From NCBI GenBank assembly GCA_041397765.1, contig JAWKWA010000010.1, forward strand, positions 1 through 64,000: a stretch of DNA of 64,000 nt, given 5' to 3'. This DNA comes from JAWKWA01 sp041397765. GTDB taxonomy: Bacteria; Pseudomonadota; Alphaproteobacteria; Rhizobiales; Hyphomicrobiaceae. The notes beneath the pieces were generated by a model. It searched no databases. It was not told the DNA's origin and saw only the letters and a program-made list of their open reading frames with translations. Made by a program: the position numbers and the translations under genes. This document shows, piece by piece, positions 26,839 through 36,394 of the stretch (positions are counted from its first letter, which is position 1; every line of letters begins with the position of its first letter).

Positions 26839-27468
26839 TCAGTACAGCGTCTGCTTGAGGCGTGCGGGATAGGCGGCGTCATAGGCCTGGCCGTCGAACG
26901 CACCGTTGGCGATCTCATGCATCATCTCGCCGACGGTGGGAAGATCGGTGCGGGGAATCTGGATGGCGGGATCCCACAGGCGGCTGCGCACCAGCGCCTT
27001 CTGGCATTGCGGATAGACCTGCTCGACGGCGACGACGACGACCGAGCGCGGCAGCTTGCCGTCCATCGCAAAGCTGGCGATGAGCGTCGGATCGGTCGAG
27101 ATATGGGCCCGGCCGTTGACCCGCATGGTCTCGCCGATTCCCGGCACGAGAAAGAGGAGGGCGACGCGCGGGTCGCGCACGATGTTGCGCAGGCTGTCGA
27201 TGCGGTTGTTGCCGCGCCGGTCGGGGATCATCAGGGTTTTCGGATCGACGACGCGCACGAAGCCCTTCGGATCGCCGCGCGGCGAGCAGTCGAGCCCCTC
27301 GGGACCCGAGGTCGCGAGGATCGCGAAGGGCGATGCTTCGATGAACAGCCGGTAGTGATCGCTGACATGGTCGAGCTCCTTCATCCGCGAGACCGCAACC
27401 GGCTCGCCGTAGAGGGCGTCGAGGGTCGCCTCGTCGCGCACGACATGGTCATCGATGGAATGCGTCAT
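26839..27468 (-). CDS. pyridoxamine 5'-phosphate oxidase-like (PPOX, FMN/F420 split-barrel) flavoprotein
   Basis: 209 residues with the split-barrel flavin fold: IEASPFAILATSGPEGLDCS, PRGDPKGFVRVVDPKTLMIP, IVRDPRVALLFLVPGIGETM and RVNGRAHIS. It resembles the stand-alone MSMEG_1061-type PPOX subfamily rather than PdxH. Likely an FMN-dependent oxidoreductase; the substrate is unknown. The ATG at 27468 overlaps the GST stop (ATGA) and has a GGAGG ribosome site. It sits between the GST and kinase genes, so it is translated with the sugar operon, perhaps in detoxification or in redox chemistry on the imported compound. Confidence 0.8.
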   Translation of the reverse strand: MTHSIDDHVVRDEATLDALYGEPVAVSRMKELDHVSDHYRLFIEASPFAILATSGPEGLDCSPRGDPKGFVRVVDPKTLMIPDRRGNNRIDSLRNIVRDPRVALLFLVPGIGETMRVNGRAHISTDPTLIASFAMDGKLPRSVVVVAVEQVYPQCQKALVRSRLWDPAIQIPRTDLPTVGEMMHEIANGAFDGQAYDAAYPARLKQTLY

Positions 27469-28115
27469 TGCCGATCCTCCGGGATCGATCCGAGAGTGGC
27501 CGCCACGGCGGGCCGCGCGGAGATGGCGCGCCACCAGCTTGCGAGGCGCGGCCAGTCGCCGAGCATACGGCCCTCGCTGGCTTCGAGAAAGTAGGCGATC
27601 ATCGGTGCGGCATGGAGATCGGCGAGCGTCAGATCGGCGCCGGCGAGCCAGGCCGCGTCGGGCGCGAGGCGGTCGAGTGCGGCGAGCGTCGTGCGGGCAA
27701 GCGGAAGCGCGGCGGCAATCCGCGCCTCGTCCGCCACGCCGCCTTCGGCGGGCCGGGCGACGCGCTCGACATAGATGTCCCAGACGAGCGTGCGATAGGC
27801 ATAGTTGTCGAGGATCGAGATCGCCTGGGCCATGCGGGCGCGCGCGGCGGCGGTCGAGGGCTGCAGCGGCGGCCCCGCGAACGCTTCGTCGACATAGCGG
27901 CAGATCGCCGAGGTCTCGTAGAGCTCGAGAGCCCCGTGCCGGAAGGCGGGAATGCGGCCGAAGGGGTGGCGTGCCAGATGGCGGGCCTTGGCTTCGGCAT
28001 CGCCGAAGATGTCGACCTCGACCAGCCGGAAGGGCACGCCCTTTTCCCCGAGCGTCGCCCGCGCGATCCGGACATAGACGCTGTAGCTGGCCCCGTAGAG
28101 CGTGACCTCGTCCAT
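27465..28115 (-). CDS. glutathione S-transferase family protein
   Basis: 216 residues. The thioredoxin-like N-terminal half (VTLYGASYSVYVRIARATLG, then HPFGRIPAFRHGALELYETS with the cis-Pro and the Glu-Thr-Ser that bind glutathione) is followed by an all-helical C-terminal half (TLADLHAAPMIAYFLEA). The catalytic residue is probably the Ser in GASYSVY. Its role in a sugar operon is unclear; conjugation or isomerisation of a reactive intermediate is possible. It starts 9 bases after the BtpA-type gene and overlaps the PPOX gene. Confidence 0.85.
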   Translation of the reverse strand: MDEVTLYGASYSVYVRIARATLGEKGVPFRLVEVDIFGDAEAKARHLARHPFGRIPAFRHGALELYETSAICRYVDEAFAGPPLQPSTAAARARMAQAISILDNYAYRTLVWDIYVERVARPAEGGVADEARIAAALPLARTTLAALDRLAPDAAWLAGADLTLADLHAAPMIAYFLEASEGRMLGDWPRLASWWRAISARPAVAATLGSIPEDRQ

Positions 28116-28124
28116 CGCGCAGCC

Positions 28125-28922
28125 CTATCTGAGCCGGCGCACCTTGTCCATGAAGCGGGCAACTCGCGAGGAATCGACGGCATTCCAGGTGTTGCCGTCG
28201 ACCTTGAAATGGGTGCCGACGATGGCGCCGTCGCCGATGCGCAGGATGTCGCCGATATTGTCGATGTTGCAGCCGGTGTTGGCGAAGACGGGCGTTGCCG
28301 GCAGCACGTCCTTGACACGCTTCAACTCGCCGGTCTCGACCGCTTCGCCCGTCATCGGGCCCGAGACCAGGACGATGTCGGCAAGGCCGGCGAAGACCGC
28401 GCTCTTTGCGCGCGCAGTGATGGCGCGCTCGCCGACCGGGGCGGCGAACTCGGCGTTGATGTTGTAGAGCAGCTTCAGGTCGGGCCGGCCGCATTCCACC
28501 TTGAGCCGCTGCGCCTCCATGGCATTGGGAACCCACAAGCCCATGTCGCTGGCATAGACGCCGGTGAAGATCTCGCGCGCGAAGCCGGCACCGCTTGCCA
28601 CCGCCAGCGCGACGGTCGCAACCGGGTCCCACAGATAGTTGACGCCGAACGGCACCTTGATGAGCGGTTTGAGCTGGCCGACCACGAAGGACATGGCCGC
28701 GAGCGTCGCGGGCGTCGCCTTCGTCACATAGGGCCGGTCGCCCTCGTTGCCGAACATGACGGCATCGACGCCGCCGGCCTGCAAGGCCTCGATGTCGCGG
28801 GCGGCCGCCTCGACGATCATCGCCATGCCGCCGCTGCGGTCGTAGAGCGGTGTCGAGGGGAGCGGCGGGAGATGGACCATCGCGATGATGGGCTTCTTGG
28901 CTCCGAAGGTGGCGTTCAGCAT
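28125..28922 (-). CDS. BtpA/SgcQ family protein (TIM-barrel)
   Basis: 265 residues. Family blocks: KKPIIAMVHLPPLPSTPLYD at the N-terminus, GGVDAVMFGNEGDRPYVTK, then VPFGVNYLWDPVATVALAVA, and the C-terminal block VFANTGCNIDNIGDILRIGD with GTHFKVDG. The family includes SgcQ from a cryptic sugar phosphotransferase cluster and BtpA, first linked to photosystem I stability. No enzymatic reaction is firmly established. Members often lie beside sugar ABC transporters, as here, so it probably acts on a sugar phosphate or related intermediate. It is downstream of the ATPase gene by 16 bases. Confidence 0.85.
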   Translation of the reverse strand: MLNATFGAKKPIIAMVHLPPLPSTPLYDRSGGMAMIVEAAARDIEALQAGGVDAVMFGNEGDRPYVTKATPATLAAMSFVVGQLKPLIKVPFGVNYLWDPVATVALAVASGAGFAREIFTGVYASDMGLWVPNAMEAQRLKVECGRPDLKLLYNINAEFAAPVGERAITARAKSAVFAGLADIVLVSGPMTGEAVETGELKRVKDVLPATPVFANTGCNIDNIGDILRIGDGAIVGTHFKVDGNTWNAVDSSRVARFMDKVRRLR

Positions 28923-28938
28923 GGGAGCTCCTCAGCGT

Positions 28939-30054
<1,116 letters not shown>

Positions 30055-30075
30055 GTCGTCTCCAGGTTTCGTCTG

Positions 30076-30957
30076 TCAGGCGAGCGAGCGCATGTAGCGG
30101 TAGAGATAGGCCGTGAGGCCGAGAATGACCGCGAGCAGCACGATCGACATGGCCGAGGCGAGGCCGATGTCGAGGCTGACGAAGGCGGTGCGGTAGATGA
30201 AGTAGGAGACGAGGTCGGTGGCGATGCCCGGGCCGCCCCGCGTCATGATGTAGATGAGGTCGTAAGTCTTGACCGCGAAGATCAGGCGGATCAGCAGCGT
30301 GACGATGATGACCGGCCGCATCAACGGCAGTGTGATGTGCCAGAAGCACTGCAATGCCGAGGCGCCGTCGACACGCGCCGCTTCGTAGGGCTCGCGCGGC
30401 AGCGCCGAGAGCCCGGCGAGCAGGAGTACGATCATGAACGAGACCTGGTGCCAGATGTCGACGAGCACGATCGTCCACAGCGCGACCTTGGTGTCGCCGA
30501 GCCAGTTGACCGCCGGCAGGCCGACGCTGACGAGCAGGTAGTTCACGATGCCGAGCTGGGGATGCAGGAACATGCGCCAGATGAGGCCGACGATCACCGG
30601 ATTCATCAGCAGCGGGCAGAGCAGGATGCCGTAATAGATCGGCTTGAAGCGCTCGACCTCGTTCAGCATGAGGGCGACGAGGAAGCCGAGCAGGAACTCG
30701 AGCGCGACGACGGCGAGTACGAAGAACGCGGTCAGCCAGAGCGTGTGGCGGAACTCGCCGCTGGCGACGGCCTTCTGGTAGTTGGCCGAGCCGGTGAAAG
30801 TGTCGAAGTTCGGCGCGATCAGCGTGTAGTCGTGCAGGCTCGTCCAGCCCGCCCACAGGACGGGAAAGAGGATGACGACGAACAGCGCCAGCAGCGCCGG
30901 CAGCGAGAGCAGCCAGCCGAAGGCACGGTCGCGGGAGTCGATCGTTTGCAGGGACAT
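30076..30957 (-). CDS. sugar ABC transporter permease (MalF/UgpA type)
   Basis: About 293 residues and six membrane helices (first LLSLPALLALFVVILFPVLW). The cytoplasmic EAA loop reads YEAARVDGASALQCFWHITL, then PLMRP, where the ATPase docks. I chose the ATG at 30957; an in-frame GTG at 30996 would add 13 residues, and neither has a strong ribosome site. Together with the permease at 32353 it forms the channel of the CUT1 importer. It lies between the binding-protein and ATPase genes. Confidence 0.9.
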   Translation of the reverse strand: MSLQTIDSRDRAFGWLLSLPALLALFVVILFPVLWAGWTSLHDYTLIAPNFDTFTGSANYQKAVASGEFRHTLWLTAFFVLAVVALEFLLGFLVALMLNEVERFKPIYYGILLCPLLMNPVIVGLIWRMFLHPQLGIVNYLLVSVGLPAVNWLGDTKVALWTIVLVDIWHQVSFMIVLLLAGLSALPREPYEAARVDGASALQCFWHITLPLMRPVIIVTLLIRLIFAVKTYDLIYIMTRGGPGIATDLVSYFIYRTAFVSLDIGLASAMSIVLLAVILGLTAYLYRYMRSLA

Positions 30958-31034
30958 CGCAAGGGCTGCAAATCTGGAAAGGGGTCGGACGGGCACCAGA
31001 CGCGCCCGTCCGTTCGGGAATGGCGAGGCCTCGA

Positions 31035-32306
31035 CTATTTCAGCTTGCCGTCCTTGCGGGCGAGATCGGCCATCTCGCTTTCGACGGTGGCAAGCGCATC
31101 GGCGGCCGGCTTCTCGCCGGCGACGACGAGCGACAGCTCACGACCCAGCACCTCGACGAGTTGGGGCGTGTAGGTGAAGACCGGGAAATTGTGGCTGCCG
31201 AGCAGCATGGCCTTCAGGTTCTGCGCATAGGGATATTTGGCGTTGACCTCGGCATCGTCGAAGACGTCGGTCCGCGTCGGCGAGCCGCCCTGAAGCGCGC
31301 GCTTGACGGCGATGTCCTTCGACTCGACCCACTTGATGAACTCCCAGGCGGCATCCGCATTGGGGCTCGACTTGGGAATGGCCCAGCCCCAGGCGCCGTT
31401 CAGCGAGCCCTTCTTGTCGGGCGTCGGACCGGGCACGGGCATGATCTCGGCCTTGCCGACGATCGTCGACTTGGAGGGATCGTCGGTCGAGGGACGGAAG
31501 AAATTGTAGGTGATGTAGCTGTAGGCCTTGCCCTGGGCGAACACGTTGAACGCCTCGTCGAACGAGAAGCTCGCCGCGCCCGTCGGACCGTATTTGGCGA
31601 TGTTGGTCGCGTACTGATCGATCGCGGCGATGCCGGCGGGCGTGTTGAGCGTCGGCTGCCAGTCGGCGGTGTGATACTCGCCACCATTGGCGAAGAGGTA
31701 GTTCGACCACTCCATGGCGATCGGGTCGGGCCTGAGGCCCTGATTGACGACGCCGTAATTGCCGTCCTTCGTAAAGAACTCGACCTGCTTCAGATACTCG
31801 TCCCAGGTCTCGGGCGCGCGCAGCTCCATGCCGTATTTGGCCTTGAAGGCGTCCTTGTTGGCCTGATCCTCGATGAGGTCCTTCCGGTAGAGCAGGCCCA
31901 TTGCGTAATTGTAGAAGGGCAGCATGTAGGTGGTGCCGTCGACCTGCATGACGAGGGTCATCGGCGGCACATAGACCAGTGCCGATGCCGTCTGTGATCC
32001 GCTTCCGTCGAGCGGCTGCAGCCAGCCGGCCTTGGTGAACTCGCCGACCCAGTAGAAGTCGACGACGATGACGGTGTAGGAGCCGGTCGGCGCGACGAGC
32101 TGCGGCACCAGCTTGGTGTGCATCTCCGCGTAGTTGACGACCTCGAGGTTGACGGTGTGGCCGGTCGCCTTCTCGAACTCGGGCACCAGCGACTTGACGT
32201 ACTCGGTGTCGGGCACGCCCTCCATGAGGATGTTGATGGTGTCGGCGCTCGCCGGGGCGGAGAGGCCGAGCGCCAGCGCGGCGCCGAGCAGCAGTGCGGA
32301 TCTCAT
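31035..32306 (-). CDS. sugar ABC transporter substrate-binding protein (family 1)
   Basis: 423 residues. Signal peptide MRSALLLGAALALGLSAPAS followed by ADTINILMEGVPDTEYVKSL. The family 1 extracellular solute-binding fold shows VPEFEKATGHTVNLEVVNYA and ALVYVPPMTLVMQVDG. The Trp/Tyr-rich binding sites (YWVGEFTKAGWLQP, NGAWGWAIPKSSP) suggest a sugar or polyol ligand. A GGAGG ribosome site precedes the ATG. It is the periplasmic receptor for the importer; the ligand cannot be named. 46 bases downstream of the permease at 32353. Confidence 0.92.
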   Translation of the reverse strand: MRSALLLGAALALGLSAPASADTINILMEGVPDTEYVKSLVPEFEKATGHTVNLEVVNYAEMHTKLVPQLVAPTGSYTVIVVDFYWVGEFTKAGWLQPLDGSGSQTASALVYVPPMTLVMQVDGTTYMLPFYNYAMGLLYRKDLIEDQANKDAFKAKYGMELRAPETWDEYLKQVEFFTKDGNYGVVNQGLRPDPIAMEWSNYLFANGGEYHTADWQPTLNTPAGIAAIDQYATNIAKYGPTGAASFSFDEAFNVFAQGKAYSYITYNFFRPSTDDPSKSTIVGKAEIMPVPGPTPDKKGSLNGAWGWAIPKSSPNADAAWEFIKWVESKDIAVKRALQGGSPTRTDVFDDAEVNAKYPYAQNLKAMLLGSHNFPVFTYTPQLVEVLGRELSLVVAGEKPAADALATVESEMADLARKDGKLK

Positions 32307-32352
32307 GCGTTTCCTCCACGTTCTTCTGGCAGGTGGTGCCGGAGGCCGGACG

Positions 32353-33177
32353 TCATTTCAGCGCTCCGAGCGATAAACCCTTGATCAGGTGCTTGCGCAG
32401 GAATGGCAGCAGCAAGAACACCGGAAGCAGCGACACCACGGTCGCGGCCGCGAGTGGCGCGATCTCGACGCCGGCATGCGTCTCGAGACTGGCGAGGCCG
32501 ACGGGCAGCGTCTGTGTGCGCGGACCTGAGAGGACGAGCGCGAACAGGAACTCGTTCCAGGAGAGGATGAAGCCGAGGAGGCCGGCGGCGAGAATGCCCG
32601 GCGCCGCGACCGGCACCGAGATGCGCGTGAAGGCCTGCCAGCGTGTCGCGCCGTCGACCCGGGCGGCCTCCTCGAGCCTTGCCAGATCGCCCTCGAAGAA
32701 GGACACCAGCATCCAGGCGAGGAACGGCAGCGAGATCGTCAGATGGGCGGCGATCAGCGCGATGCGGCTCTGCATCAGGCCCGCCGTCAGGAACATGGCA
32801 AAGAGCGGCAGGACGAGGATGATGGGCGGCAGCATCTGGCTGGCGAGCAGGCCGAGCCGGAGCGACGCCCCGCCGGTGTTGAAGCGCGCGAAGGCATAGG
32901 CGAGGGCGGTCGCCAGCGGCAGCGAGATCGCGGTCGCCGCGAGCGCGACGACGGCCGAGTTCATGAACCAGATGAGGAAATTGTACTTCACGAACACGTC
33001 GGCATAGTTGAAGAGGCCGAGCGTGCCGATCTCCGGCGGGATCTTGTAGGCGGTCAGCTTGTCGGTCAGCGAGACGCGCACGATCCACAGAAGCGGCAGC
33101 AGGATCATCAGCGAGAACATCGTCAGCACGATGTGAGGCAGGGCTGATCGGAGTGCACGCGGAACCCGGCTGGCCAT
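32353..33177 (-). CDS. carbohydrate ABC transporter permease (MalG/UgpE type)
   Basis: About 274 residues and six helices. The EAA loop is LEEAARVDGATRWQAFTRIS and the region FILSWNEFLFALVLSG is typical of MalG-type proteins. It ends FLRKHLIKGLSLGALK, the conserved C-terminal docking tail (KG). Its ATG overlaps the SDR gene's stop (TGATG), which implies coupled translation. Second half of the importer channel. Confidence 0.92.
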   Translation of the reverse strand: MASRVPRALRSALPHIVLTMFSLMILLPLLWIVRVSLTDKLTAYKIPPEIGTLGLFNYADVFVKYNFLIWFMNSAVVALAATAISLPLATALAYAFARFNTGGASLRLGLLASQMLPPIILVLPLFAMFLTAGLMQSRIALIAAHLTISLPFLAWMLVSFFEGDLARLEEAARVDGATRWQAFTRISVPVAAPGILAAGLLGFILSWNEFLFALVLSGPRTQTLPVGLASLETHAGVEIAPLAAATVVSLLPVFLLLPFLRKHLIKGLSLGALK

Positions 33178-33953
33178 CAGTCCATCCTCACGCCGCCGGT
33201 GACGTTGAGTGCCTCGCCCGTGATGAAGCCGGAGAGGTCGCTGGCGAGGAACAGCACCGCCTTGGCCACGTCCTCCGGCGTCTCCAGGCGTCCGAGCGGG
33301 GTCTGGGCGATGTATTCGGCGACGACCGCCTCCTCGCTCATGCCGCGCAGCCCCGCCTCCCACTTGACCTCGCGGTCCTGCATCGAGGTCTTGACGAAGC
33401 CGGGGCACACGCAATTGACGCGGATGCCGTAGGGCGCCATCTCGCGGGCGAGCCCTTGCGTGAAGCCGACGACGGCGAATTTCGACGCCGAATAGTGGGC
33501 GAGCCAAGGCGCCCCCCATTTGCCGGCGAGCGAGGCGGTATTGACGATCGTTCCCCGCGTGCCCGTCGCGCGCCAGTGACGCACCACCGCCTGATTGGCG
33601 AGGAAGACGCCGCGCGCATTGACGTCCATGTTGAAATCCCAGTCGTCGTCCGTCAGATCCTCGACGAGACGCATGCTGGAGACGCCGGCATTGGCGCACA
33701 GGATGTCGATGCCGCCGAGCCGGGCCGCGGCCGCCGAGAAGCCGGCCTCGACGCTGTCGCGCCGGCGCACATCCATGGCGATGGCCGAGGCGCCGCGGCC
33801 GATCCGCCCGGCGAGCGCACGGGCGCCGGCCTCGTCGAGGTCGGCGACGACGATGACGGCGCCGGCATCGGCGAGCGCCGCGACGATGGCCGCGCCAATG
33901 CCGGTCGCGCCACCCGTCACGATCGCCCTTTTCCCCTGAAGATCGCTGATCAT
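33177..33953 (-). CDS. short-chain dehydrogenase/reductase (sugar or polyol dehydrogenase-like)
   Basis: About 258 residues. Classical SDR motifs: cofactor loop TGGATGIGAAI, acidic VVADLDEAG that favours NAD(H), NAG in CANAGVS, the active-site Ser in TASLAGKW, catalytic Tyr and Lys in YSASKFAVVGFT, and PGFVKTS. It ends SGFITGEALNVTGGVRMD. The position at the head of a sugar-import operon suggests it oxidises the imported polyol before the FGGY kinase acts. The ATG at 33953 has GAGGGG directly before it, closer than ideal; an upstream in-frame start would run through the operator region. Confidence 0.88.
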   Translation of the reverse strand: MISDLQGKRAIVTGGATGIGAAIVAALADAGAVIVVADLDEAGARALAGRIGRGASAIAMDVRRRDSVEAGFSAAAARLGGIDILCANAGVSSMRLVEDLTDDDWDFNMDVNARGVFLANQAVVRHWRATGTRGTIVNTASLAGKWGAPWLAHYSASKFAVVGFTQGLAREMAPYGIRVNCVCPGFVKTSMQDREVKWEAGLRGMSEEAVVAEYIAQTPLGRLETPEDVAKAVLFLASDLSGFITGEALNVTGGVRMD

Positions 33954-34022
33954 CCCCTCACCGGACGTCCGCCTGCCGCCATGCCGGTCCTCGCGCCCGC
34001 ACCCAGGAAGTGCGGTCACGAT

Positions 34023-34040
34023 ATGATCGATTTCGATCAT
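34023..34040. promoter_or_regulatory. operator-like 18-bp palindrome, copy 1
   Basis: ATGATCGATTTCGATCAT is a perfect 8-bp inverted repeat with a two-base centre. It lies 70 bases before the SDR start on one side and upstream of the divergent DeoR-type gene on the other. With copy 2 it forms a pair typical of an autoregulated repressor that loops or binds cooperatively. Confidence 0.7.
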
Positions 34041-34098
34041 TATGCACAGAGGCGCCGGAGGGGCAAACCCGTGGACTTCACGCATCAGGCATGCAAGA

Positions 34099-34116
34099 TT
34101 GATCGATAGCGATCAT
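34099..34116. promoter_or_regulatory. operator-like 18-bp palindrome, copy 2
   Basis: TTGATCGATAGCGATCAT matches copy 1 at 15 of 18 positions and keeps TGATCG/CGATCA arms. The centres of the two sites are 76 bases apart, about seven helical turns, so a dimer or tetramer could bind both on the same DNA face. The likely binder is the adjacent DeoR-family protein. Confidence 0.7.
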
Positions 34117-34184
34117 TGTGGTGGGCGGCGGCGCTGGCCGGGGTCGGGCAACCCGGTCGCACCGGGCCGGCGCTTTCGGCCGCC

Positions 34185-35054
34185 ATGGCTGCTGCAACTC
34201 TCGTGGAACCCGATCCGGCTCTTTACGCTCCGATGGCAGAACGCCAGGCCCGCAGCCCCCTCCCAGTGCCGCTCGACCGCCGCGCGCGCATCCTCGACCT
34301 GGTGGCCGGGGCCGGCTTCATGAGCGTCGGCGACATCGCCCATGCGACCGGGGTCTCGATCATCACGGTCCGCCGCGACCTCGCCGCGCTCGAGGCCGAG
34401 GCCGTGCTGCGCCGGACCCATGGCGGGGCGGTGCCGACACAGCCGCGCTCGGCCGATCCCTTCGATCTGATCGAGCCGCTGTTCGAGGCGCGTCTCAGGC
34501 GGAACATGACGCAGAAGGACGCGATCGCGGCGCGGGCGGCGCGGCTCATCGAGCCGGACGAGACCATCGCCCTCGACGTCGGCACGACGGCGCTCGCCTT
34601 CGCCCGGGCGCTGAGAAGCCGGAAGGATGTGCGCGTCGTCACCAACAATCTGCGGGCTGCGGGTGTGCTCTCCGACAAGTCCATCGAGGTCTATGTGCTC
34701 GGCGGGCGGGTGCGCGGGCGCGAGCAGGCGGTCGGCGGGGCGCGGGCGGTGGCGGAGGTCGCCGAGCACTGGTTCCAGACCGCCGTGATCGGCGTCTCCG
34801 GGCGTCAGCGAGGACGGCCTGTTCGATTATTCGCCCGAGGATACCGAGGTGAAGCGGGCGACTATATCGCGCGGGCCTCGCGGGTCATCGTGCTCGCCGA
34901 TTCCAGCAAGTTCATGCGCCGGGCGCTGGTCAGGATCGCGCCGCTTTCGGCGATCGGGACGCTCGTCTGCGACAGGCCTCCGGGAGGGCGTCTCGTCACG
35001 GCGCTCGCCAAGGCCGGCGTCGCGGTGGCGCTGGCCGGGGAGGGGGAGCCGTGA
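34185..35054 (+). CDS. DeoR/GlpR-family transcriptional repressor (with a locally shifted frame)
   Basis: About 289 residues. The DeoR helix-turn-helix reads ILDLVAGAGFMSVGDIAHAT, then GVSIITVRRDLAALEAEA and VLRRTHGGAV. The ligand domain has ALDVGTTALAFARAL (phosphosugar-binding loop) and RVVTNNLRAAGVLSD. Between 34797 and 34868 the frame is shifted: as read it gives RQRGRPVRLFARGYR, but the next frame gives the expected VSEDGLFDYSPEDTEVKRAT. An extra G in GGG near 34801 and an extra AT near 34865 cancel out, leaving the ends correct. It is divergent from the sugar operon and probably represses it through the two palindromes, released by a phosphorylated sugar. The start could also be the ATG at 34233. 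Confidence 0.82.
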   Translation: MAAATLVEPDPALYAPMAERQARSPLPVPLDRRARILDLVAGAGFMSVGDIAHATGVSIITVRRDLAALEAEAVLRRTHGGAVPTQPRSADPFDLIEPLFEARLRRNMTQKDAIAARAARLIEPDETIALDVGTTALAFARALRSRKDVRVVTNNLRAAGVLSDKSIEVYVLGGRVRGREQAVGGARAVAEVAEHWFQTAVIGVSGRQRGRPVRLFARGYRGEAGDYIARASRVIVLADSSKFMRRALVRIAPLSAIGTLVCDRPPGGRLVTALAKAGVAVALAGEGEP

Positions 35055-35244
35055 GGCCGTTCGGCCGGCACGCGTATGTCCCATGGCCCGGCCTCGCGCC
35101 TCGACGCGACATGCGGCGCGGCGCCGGCGGATTGCATTGCGACCTATGCGTTGACCGCATAGCTTGCGGCCGTGTAGTGTCCCGGGCCGGGGCGAAGGAA
35201 CCCGCAGCCCGTTGACGGACCAGGAAGGATTGGGGGAGGCCGGC

Positions 35245-36213
35245 ATGGCCGAAGCGAAGAAGCACACGAGACTGCTCATCATCGGCTCGGGGCCGGCCGG
35301 CTACACCGCGGCAGTCTATGGCGCGCGCGCCATGCTGAAGCCGATCCTCGTCCAGGGCATCCAGCCGGGCGGTCAGCTCACCATCACCACCGATGTCGAG
35401 AATTATCCGGGCTTCGCCGAGGTGATCCAGGGCCCCTGGCTGATGGAGCAGATGCGGGCCCAGGCCGAGCACATGGGCACCGAGATCATTGGCGACATGA
35501 TCGTCGAGGTCGATTTCAAGCGGCGGCCGTTCCGGCTGAAGGGCGATTCCGGCACGCTTTATACCGCCGATACGCTGATCATCGCGACGGGCGCGCAGGC
35601 GCGCTGGATCGGCCTGCCCTCGGAGGAGCATTTCAAGGGCTTCGGCGTGTCGGCCTGCGCCACTTGCGACGGCTTCTTCTACCGCGACAAGGAGGTGCTG
35701 GTGATCGGCGGCGGCAATACGGCCGTCGAGGAGGCGCTGTTCCTGACGAAATTCGCATCGAAAGTCACGGTCGTCCACCGCCGCGATAGCTTCCGCGCCG
35801 AGCAGATCATGCAGAAGCGGCTGTTCGCCAATCCGAAGATCACGGTCGTCTGGGACAGTGTGCTGGAAAAGGTGCTCGGCACCGACAATCCGCGCGGCGT
35901 GACCGGGGCGAGACTGAAGAACGTCAAGACCGGCAAGACGAGCGAGGTGAAAGCCGACGGCGTGTTCGTTGCGATCGGGCACGCCCCGGCGACCGAGCTC
36001 TTCAAGGGCCAGATCGAGATGCGGCCGTCGGGCTACATCATCACCCTGCCGGGATCGACGGCCACCAGCGTCTCGGGCGTCTTCGCCGCCGGCGACGTCA
36101 CCGACGAGACCTACCGGCAGGCGGTGACGGCGGCGGGCATGGGCTGCATGGCCGCGCTCGACGCCGAGCGCTATCTGAGCGAGTTCCAGGCCACCACACG
36201 GGCAGCGGAGTAG
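35245..36213 (+). CDS. trxB: thioredoxin-disulfide reductase
   Basis: 322 residues. FAD loop LLIIGSGPAGYTAAVYGARA, redox-active CATCDGFFYRDKEVLVIGGG carrying both the CxxC and the NADPH loop, and GVFAAGDVTDETYRQAVTAA near the C-terminus. It reduces thioredoxin with NADPH in the cytoplasm. The start at 35245 has GGGGGAGG just upstream; the longer frame from 35164 lacks conserved sequence. A LysR-type gene follows closely, the same pair as trxB-lsrB in Sinorhizobium and relatives. Confidence 0.95.
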   Translation: MAEAKKHTRLLIIGSGPAGYTAAVYGARAMLKPILVQGIQPGGQLTITTDVENYPGFAEVIQGPWLMEQMRAQAEHMGTEIIGDMIVEVDFKRRPFRLKGDSGTLYTADTLIIATGAQARWIGLPSEEHFKGFGVSACATCDGFFYRDKEVLVIGGGNTAVEEALFLTKFASKVTVVHRRDSFRAEQIMQKRLFANPKITVVWDSVLEKVLGTDNPRGVTGARLKNVKTGKTSEVKADGVFVAIGHAPATELFKGQIEMRPSGYIITLPGSTATSVSGVFAAGDVTDETYRQAVTAAGMGCMAALDAERYLSEFQATTRAAE

Positions 36214-36394
36214 TGTCGAGATGCGTCCCAGTTTTCCCCGCACCCTAAGCCGGACGGCGACCCCGGGTGGCAACGACGTCAGCGCCGCCGGCGATCGCAC
36301 GGGACCGGACGGTGCGTCCTCCTCCTCTTCCATTCGTTCGCCCAGTCGGCCGGCCTCGGCCGCCGCGAGTCACACCCTGCGAGCCTCCATCGCC

